From contig NZ_POQU01000039.1 in assembly GCF_002938425.1 (NCBI RefSeq), forward strand, positions 1 through 33,931: a DNA stretch of 33,931 nucleotides, written 5' to 3'. This DNA comes from Blastococcus atacamensis. Its GTDB lineage: Bacteria; Actinomycetota; Actinomycetes; Mycobacteriales; Geodermatophilaceae. This document shows positions 30,053 through 33,931 of the stretch, in pieces. Under the pieces are notes generated by a model, which saw only the letters and a program-made list of their open reading frames with translations, was not told the DNA's origin and did not search any database. Every line of letters begins with the position of its first letter. Positions within the stretch are counted from its first letter, which is position 1. Made by a program: the position numbers and the translations under genes.

Positions 30053-30523
30053 TTACTCGGCCGGCGTCTCGGCCGGAGCGGCCTCGGCGGCGGGAGCGGC
30101 GTCGGCAGCCGGAGCGTCCTCGGCAGCGGCCTTCTTCGGAGCGGCCTTCTTCTTGGCGGTGGTCGCCTCGGTGGTCGGCTCGTCCATGCCGGCGCGGACA
30201 GCGGCCTCGTAGAGGGCCTTCTTGTCCGGCTTGGGCTCCTTGACCTTCATGGGCGGCGGCGCGGCCTCGCCCTTGAACTGCTGCCAGTCACCGGTCACCC
30301 GGAAGATGGCGGCGACGGCCTCGGTCGGCTGCGCGCCGACACCCAGCCAGTACTGCGCGCGCTCGGAGTCGACCTCGATGAACGAGGGGTCCTCCTTGGG
30401 GTGGTACTTGCCGATCGTCTCGATCGAGCGGCCGTCACGCTTGGTGCGGGCGTCGGCGACGACGATGCGGTAGTACGGCGCGCGCATCTTGCCCAGGCGC
30501 ATGAGCTTGATCTTGGTGGCCAC
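30053..30523 (-). CDS. rpsP: 30S ribosomal protein S16
   Basis: Small-subunit protein needed for 30S assembly. The conserved first 85 residues are plain: [60 protein letters not shown]. The total of 156 residues exceeds the usual bacterial 80-90 because of a Lys/Ala/Pro-rich tail, common in actinobacteria. GTG at 30523 is used; AGGAG lies 13 bases upstream, rather far. The gene opens the rpsP-khpA-rimM-trmD run, and its promoter must lie in the 209-base gap before it; CACAAT on the minus strand near 30652 is a weak -10 candidate. Confidence 0.96.
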   Translation of the reverse strand: MATKIKLMRLGKMRAPYYRIVVADARTKRDGRSIETIGKYHPKEDPSFIEVDSERAQYWLGVGAQPTEAVAAIFRVTGDWQQFKGEAAPPPMKVKEPKPDKKALYEAAVRAGMDEPTTEATTAKKKAAPKKAAAEDAPAADAAPAAEAAPAETPAE

Positions 30524-30673
30524 GGTGTGTGGTGTTCTCCTCGAACGCTGTGTGGTTGCTCGCCGGGCGGCGTGTGGGGTTACGCCGGGGCGGAGCGATG
30601 GACACGCGCGGGCACGGTGAGAGGGCCGCACCCGACGTGTTCGACCAGCCATTGTGCCAGAAGAAGTTGAAGG

Positions 30674-30724
30674 ACCTCGCTGCCCCCCACGCCTCGCCAG
30701 CTCGCCGCGGGCCCCTGCAGCGAG
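30674..30724 (-). terminator. Inverted repeat after the RraB-like gene
   Basis: CCTCGCTGC (30674-30682) pairs perfectly with GCAGCGAGG (30716-30724), starting nine bases past the stop of the RraB-like gene. The 33-base loop is itself G/C-rich and can fold. No U-run follows. It probably separates that gene from the rpsP operon. Confidence 0.5.
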
Positions 30725-30732
30725 GCCGGGAG

Positions 30733-31074
30733 CTAGTCGTCGGACCCCACCAGGAAGCCGCCCCAGCCGTCGTAGGTGCCGCCGTGCCGGTTGACGATCG
30801 GCACGATCTCGCGGGTGAAGGCGGCCGCGGTGGCGGAGTCGACCGCGGTGATGGCGCTGAACTCCAGCCACACGGTGAGCAGCCGCCGGTAGAGCCCGTC
30901 GATGCGGTAGCCGGAGGCAGTGAGCTCCTCCCCCGCGGCCTCGGCCGCCCTGCGGGTCCGGAAGCCGGCGAGGTGGTCGATGGGCCGTGGTTCGTGCACC
31001 CGGTCGCCCAGGCCGAGGCGCTCCTCGACCAGCGCGGCGCTCTGCGCCAGCAACTCCTCGACGTCCTGCGGCAC
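30733..31074 (-). CDS. RraB-like (ribonuclease E inhibitor family) protein
   Basis: A protein of about 113 residues matching the RraB fold family: [70 protein letters not shown] and the ending GFLVGSDD; the YDGWG motif is diagnostic. In E. coli RraB binds RNase E and alters mRNA decay; in actinobacteria the role is untested. GTG at 31074 is preferred because the stretch from the ATG at 31116 has codon use unlike the rest; neither start has a ribosome binding site. It lies between proS and rpsP, 114 bases after proS. Confidence 0.75.
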   Translation of the reverse strand: MPQDVEELLAQSAALVEERLGLGDRVHEPRPIDHLAGFRTRRAAEAAGEELTASGYRIDGLYRRLLTVWLEFSAITAVDSATAAAFTREIVPIVNRHGGTYDGWGGFLVGSDD

Positions 31075-31188
31075 GACGCCAGTGGAACACGACGTCGGCC
31101 GATCTCCCGCGATCATGGAGTCCGGGAAGCGGCACGCCGTCGCGGACCGGCGTGGCGCGTCCCCGACTTCATAATCGTCGCGGGGGAG

Positions 31189-32937
31189 TCAGCCGCGGAC
31201 GGCGGCGACCACGCGGGCGGCGGCGCCGTCGACCGGGATCTCCTCGCGCTCGCCGGTCACCCGGTCGCGCAGCTCCAGCACGCCCTCGGCCAGGCCGCGG
31301 CCGACCGTGACGATCGTGGGCATGCCGAGCAGCTCGGCGTCCTTGAACTTCACGCCGGGCGAGACCTTCGGGCGGTCGTCGTAGAGCACCGTGAGGCCCT
31401 GGCCGACGAGCTCGGCGGCCAGCGCCTCGGCTGCCTCGAAGACGGCGGCGTCCTTGCCGGTGGCCACGATGTGCACGTCGGCCGGCGCGACCTCGCGGGG
31501 CCAGATCAGGCCGAGCTCGTCGTGCATGGACTCGGCGATGGCGGCGACGGCGCGGGAGACGCCGATGCCGTACGAGCCCATGGTGACGGTGACGAGCTTG
31601 CCGTTCTCGTCGAGCACCTTGAGGTCCAGCGCCTCGGCGTACTTGCGGCCGAGCTGGAAGATGTGGCCCATCTCCACGCCGCGCGCGAGCTCCAGCGGAC
31701 CGGAGCCGTCGGGCGCGGGGTCACCGGCGAGCACCTCGGCGGCCTCGATGACGCCGTCCCAGGTGAAGTCGCGGCCGGCCACGAGGTCGAACACGTGCTT
31801 GCCGGGTGAGTTGGCGCCGGTGATCCAGCGGCTGCCGCGAACCACCCGCGGGTCGACGAGGTACCGGATGCCCGACTCGCTCTCGCTGCCCAGCACCTGC
31901 GGGCCGATGTAGCCCTTGACCAGCGCGGGGTGCTTGTCGAACTCGGTGAACGCCTCGACCTCGGCGGGGGCGACCTGCGCCTCCAGCCGCTTGGCGTCGA
32001 CCTCGCGATCGCCGGGCAGGCCGATGACCAGCGGCTCGCGGGTGCCGTCGGGCTGGACCAGGGTCACGACGACGTTCTTCAGCGTCGAGGCGGCGGTGTA
32101 GCCGGCGTCGGGGAACAGCTGCTGGGCGACGGCGACCAGCGAGTCGATGGTCGGGGTGTCGGGGGTGTCCTCGACGTGCGCCTCGGGCAGGCCGTCGAAC
32201 GGCACCTCGTCGGGGACGACGGTGGTGACGGCCTCGACGTTGGCCGCGTAGCCGCCGGCCGATCGGACGAAGGTGTCCTCACCGATCTCGGTCGGGTGCA
32301 GGAACTCCTCGCTCCGGGAGCCGCCCATGGCGCCCGACATCGCCGAGACGATGACGTACTCCAGGCCCAGCCGGTCGAAGATCTTGATGTAGGCGTCGCG
32401 GTGGGCGGCGTAGCTCTTGTCCAGGCCGGCGTCGTCGACGTCGAAGGAGTAGCTGTCCTTCATCGTGAACTCGCGGCCGCGGAACAGCCCGGCCCGGGGA
32501 CGCGCCTCGTCCCGGTACTTCGTCTGGATCTGGTACAGCGAGAGCGGCAGGTCCTTGTAGGAGCCGTAGAGGTCCTTCACCAGGAGCGTGAACATCTCCT
32601 CGTGGGTGGGGCCGAGGAGGAAGTCGTTGCCGCGGCGGTCCTTCAGCCGGAACAGGTTGGGGCCGTACTCGGTCCAGCGACCGGTGGCCTCGTAGGGCTC
32701 GCGCGGTAGGAGCGAGGGGAAGTGCACCTCCTGGGCGCCCATGGCGTCCATCTCCTCGCGGATGATCCGCTCGACGTTGCGGAAGACCCGGAAGCCCAGC
32801 GGCAACCAGGTGAACCCGCCCGGCGCGGCTCGCCGGATGTAGCCGGCACGGGCCAGGAGACGGTGGCTGGCGACCTCGGCGTCGGCCGGATCGTCACGCA
32901 GGGTCCGCAGGAACAGGGTCGACATCCGCAACAGCAC
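31189..32937 (-). CDS. proS: Prolyl-tRNA synthetase (bacterial type, with editing domain)
   Basis: Charges tRNA-Pro with proline. The 582 residues follow the bacterial ProS plan: class II motif 1 region ([22 protein letters not shown], given here as [15 protein letters not shown]), motif 2 ([21 protein letters not shown] split as [18 protein letters not shown]), MKDSYSFD, an inserted YbaK-like editing domain (about 230-390, with [15 protein letters not shown] and YIGPQVLGS), motif 3 ([18 protein letters not shown]) and an anticodon-binding domain ([31 protein letters not shown]). GTG at 32937 has GGGAG nine bases upstream; ATG 32925 has none at fitting distance. It lies 31 bases after the small gene at 32968. 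Confidence 0.97.
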   Translation of the reverse strand: MLLRMSTLFLRTLRDDPADAEVASHRLLARAGYIRRAAPGGFTWLPLGFRVFRNVERIIREEMDAMGAQEVHFPSLLPREPYEATGRWTEYGPNLFRLKDRRGNDFLLGPTHEEMFTLLVKDLYGSYKDLPLSLYQIQTKYRDEARPRAGLFRGREFTMKDSYSFDVDDAGLDKSYAAHRDAYIKIFDRLGLEYVIVSAMSGAMGGSRSEEFLHPTEIGEDTFVRSAGGYAANVEAVTTVVPDEVPFDGLPEAHVEDTPDTPTIDSLVAVAQQLFPDAGYTAASTLKNVVVTLVQPDGTREPLVIGLPGDREVDAKRLEAQVAPAEVEAFTEFDKHPALVKGYIGPQVLGSESESGIRYLVDPRVVRGSRWITGANSPGKHVFDLVAGRDFTWDGVIEAAEVLAGDPAPDGSGPLELARGVEMGHIFQLGRKYAEALDLKVLDENGKLVTVTMGSYGIGVSRAVAAIAESMHDELGLIWPREVAPADVHIVATGKDAAVFEAAEALAAELVGQGLTVLYDDRPKVSPGVKFKDAELLGMPTIVTVGRGLAEGVLELRDRVTGEREEIPVDGAAARVVAAVRG

Positions 32938-32967
32938 GGGGAAAGTCTCCCAGGCAGGAGAAAGCCC

Positions 32968-33357
32968 TTATCCGGAGGCCCGCCCCCGTCGACCGGGGAC
33001 CCGGGTACGCGCCTCTTCGACCTGCTTCAGCCACTCCGCGCGCTCGAGGGCCGCCATGTCACCCGCGGTCGGACGGCGACGGCCCTCTGCCTTCTCGACC
33101 GACGGGCGTTCCGCGAAGGCGAGCCGGTAGGCCAGGTGGGTGACGCGCGACTCTTCGAGGAGGTCCAGGGCCTTCGCGAGCTGACGGCTCGTCCGGCGTC
33201 CCCGCCGCGCCCCGACGAGCTCGCGCAGGTGGGCCACCGTCCCGAGGAAGCCGAACGGTGCGTGGAGGCTGGCGATCAAAGAGTCCAGGGACGTCACCCC
33301 GCGATCGATCGGCAGGGATTCGTCGCGCACCTGTCGCGCGTGCACTGCCCAGCCCAC
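32968..33357 (-). CDS. Hypothetical protein upstream of proS
   Basis: A 129-residue, Arg-rich, soluble protein with alternating helices (LDSLIASLHAPFGFLGTVAH, LRELVGARRGRRTSRQLAKA, LDLLEESRVTHLAYRLAFAE). No motif or family is recognised. GTG at 33357 gives the full frame; other GTG codons lie within the first 20 codons and no good ribosome binding site is visible. It ends 31 bases before proS on the same strand, so the two may be cotranscribed. Codon use (third-position G/C) supports coding. Confidence 0.6.
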   Translation of the reverse strand: MGWAVHARQVRDESLPIDRGVTSLDSLIASLHAPFGFLGTVAHLRELVGARRGRRTSRQLAKALDLLEESRVTHLAYRLAFAERPSVEKAEGRRRPTAGDMAALERAEWLKQVEEARTRVPGRRGRASG

Positions 33358-33386
33358 CCGCGGAACCCAGCGGACCGGTCCGGACG

Positions 33387-33557
33387 TCAGGCGGGTTCGG
33401 GCACGCCTCCCGGGTCGCCGCCGGGATCGTCGGGGGTCGCCTCGATCGGCGGGGGCGGCAGCGTGTCCGGGGTGTCGGGCAGGAGCTCACCAGGGTCGTC
33501 GGGCACGGGCTCGTTCGGATCGATCAACGGATCCGGCTCAGGCATCGGCTCGACCAT
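33387..33557 (-). CDS. Small acidic proline-rich protein (putative)
   Basis: A 56-residue frame from ATG 33557 (or 33545) made almost wholly of Pro, Asp, Glu and Leu (MPEPDPLIDPNEPVPDDPGE, LLPDTPDTLPPPPIEATPDD). It is low-complexity and would be disordered. The ribosome binding site is weak. The in-frame start, the length and the even use of G/C-ending codons make it plausible, but it may be chance. It lies 30 bases upstream of the 32968-33357 gene. Confidence 0.4.
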   Translation of the reverse strand: MVEPMPEPDPLIDPNEPVPDDPGELLPDTPDTLPPPPIEATPDDPGGDPGGVPEPA

Positions 33558-33722
33558 GTGAGGAGTCAACCAGCGAAGACACCCGTTGGGCACCTCGAGT
33601 GGAGGCGGCCGCCGGGCCCCGTGTCGAAGGGTCGGTGCAGAGGCACCGCGCCCCTACGATCGAACCTCGTCCGAGACTCGACGTCACCCCCGTGGCGGGG
33701 CCCTTCCCGGAAGCGAGGCACC

Positions 33723-33838
33723 GTGAGCCGAGACCGCGACCAGCAGGACGACCCCGCGGGTCGTCCGCTGCCCCCGCGGCTTGACCCGCGCGCCGGGCTG
33801 CCGCCGCGATCCCGAGCCGGCGACCGGCCCGCCCGTCC
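33723..33838 (+). CDS. Start of a plus-strand gene, cut off by adapter sequence (partial)
   Basis: GTG at 33723 with GAGG six bases upstream opens a frame reading VSRDRDQQDDPAGRPLPPRL and then a Pro/Arg-rich stretch, the kind of disordered start seen on many actinobacterial membrane or cell-wall proteins. Genuine sequence ends at about 33838, where Nextera adapter begins; in-frame residues after that are not biological. TACGAT at 33655-33660 could be the -10 of its promoter. The family cannot be told from some 38 residues. Confidence 0.5.
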
Positions 33839-33931
33839 CCGTCCCTTACACACATCTCCGAGCCCCCGAGACCGATCAAGCACTCGGAACCCGTCATCTG
33901 CCTGAAGATAACAAATAAATATGACTACAAA
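33839..33931. other. Illumina Nextera adapter read-through at the contig end (artefact)
   Basis: 33839-33872 matches the Nextera transposase adapter (CTGTCTCTTATACACATCT followed by CCGAGCCCACGAGAC) at 30 of 34 positions, including an exact ACACATCTCCGAGCCC. Then come eight bases where the i7 index belongs (CGATCAAG, 33873-33880), 24 bases (33881-33904) matching the P7 flank (ATCTCGTATGCCG, TCTTCTGCTTG) at 17 positions, and 27 A-rich bases (33905-33931), as when a read runs off the end of a short fragment. The order and spacing are exactly those of the adapter, so this is contamination, not genome. Confidence 0.93.

Noticed and set aside
31160-31195. TATGAA (31173-31168) with CTGACT upstream as a promoter for the RraB-like gene
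   Set aside because: The spacing between the two elements is about 13 bases, too short for a sigma-A promoter, and the upstream element lies at the end of proS.
1-33838. CRISPR arrays, tRNA genes, rRNA genes and insertion sequences
   Set aside because: No regularly spaced repeats, no cloverleaf-like sequences ending in the usual T-arm motif, and no transposase motifs were seen on either strand.
33873-33931. AT-rich end of the window as a phage or foreign-DNA junction, or as an AT-rich promoter
   Set aside because: The preceding 34 bases and the spacing match the Nextera adapter, index and P7 flank, so the AT-rich tail is best read as sequencing run-off.

Overview
The window looks like high-GC actinobacterial chromosome. 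Protein style and gene order fit a Geodermatophilaceae-type organism (Blastococcus, Geodermatophilus or Modestobacter), but this is an inference from pattern, not from a search. Most of it is the conserved actinobacterial block running, on the minus strand, proS - rraB-like - rpsP - khpA - rimM - trmD - nudix - rplS - lepB - luxR-type regulator - rnhB - DUF2469 - [insert] - yraN - yifB - dprA - xerC - whiG-type sigma - lipoprotein - methyltransferase, then rpsB - tsf - pyrH - frr - cdsA. Many neighbours overlap by GTGA or ATGA, so translational coupling is the rule. Hairpins without U-tracts sit at several gene ends.

Region by region. 1-1095: the start of a gene leaving the left edge and two coupled small membrane proteins. 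1250-3878 (plus strand): a three-gene coupled operon of NarL/DesK-type histidine kinase, response regulator and polyphosphate kinase 2. 3884-6125 (minus): a GyrI-like gene split by a -1 frameshift, an intact SpoU-type RNA methyltransferase, and a DUF2332 gene broken by two -1 frameshifts. 6145-7260: a DUF952-GNAT fusion. 7286-11779: cdsA, frr, pyrH, tsf, rpsB (phospholipid precursor, ribosome recycling, UTP supply, translation). 12083-13997: a membrane protein and an M23-like secreted protein on the plus strand. 13783-20212: methyltransferase, lipoprotein, WhiG/FliA sigma, XerC, DprA, YifB, YraN.

The most interesting region is 20155-24433. Between yraN and the DUF2469/rnhB pair lies a five-gene cassette that is not part of the core block: an EspC/WXG100-like 100-residue protein, a 470-residue protein with a W-K-G motif, coiled coil and transmembrane hairpin (type VII secretion substrate-like), and three proteins that appear to be diverged copies of one domain, possibly of LpqN/Mog1 (DUF1795-like) fold, one carrying a C-terminal membrane anchor. 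I infer a type VII-type effector or surface module with three dedicated partner proteins, possibly chaperone- or immunity-like. In Mycobacterium tuberculosis the same junction carries fdhF/fdhD, so the site may be a recurrent insertion point.

The right edge is an artefact. From about 33839 to the end the sequence is a degraded Illumina Nextera adapter read-through (transposase end, 8-base index, P7 remnant, A-rich tail), so the window ends at a contig end and the last plus-strand gene is truncated by adapter. Together with three single-base frameshifts clustered at 4.3-5.7 kb, this suggests a draft assembly whose local sequence quality should be checked before biology is read from those places.
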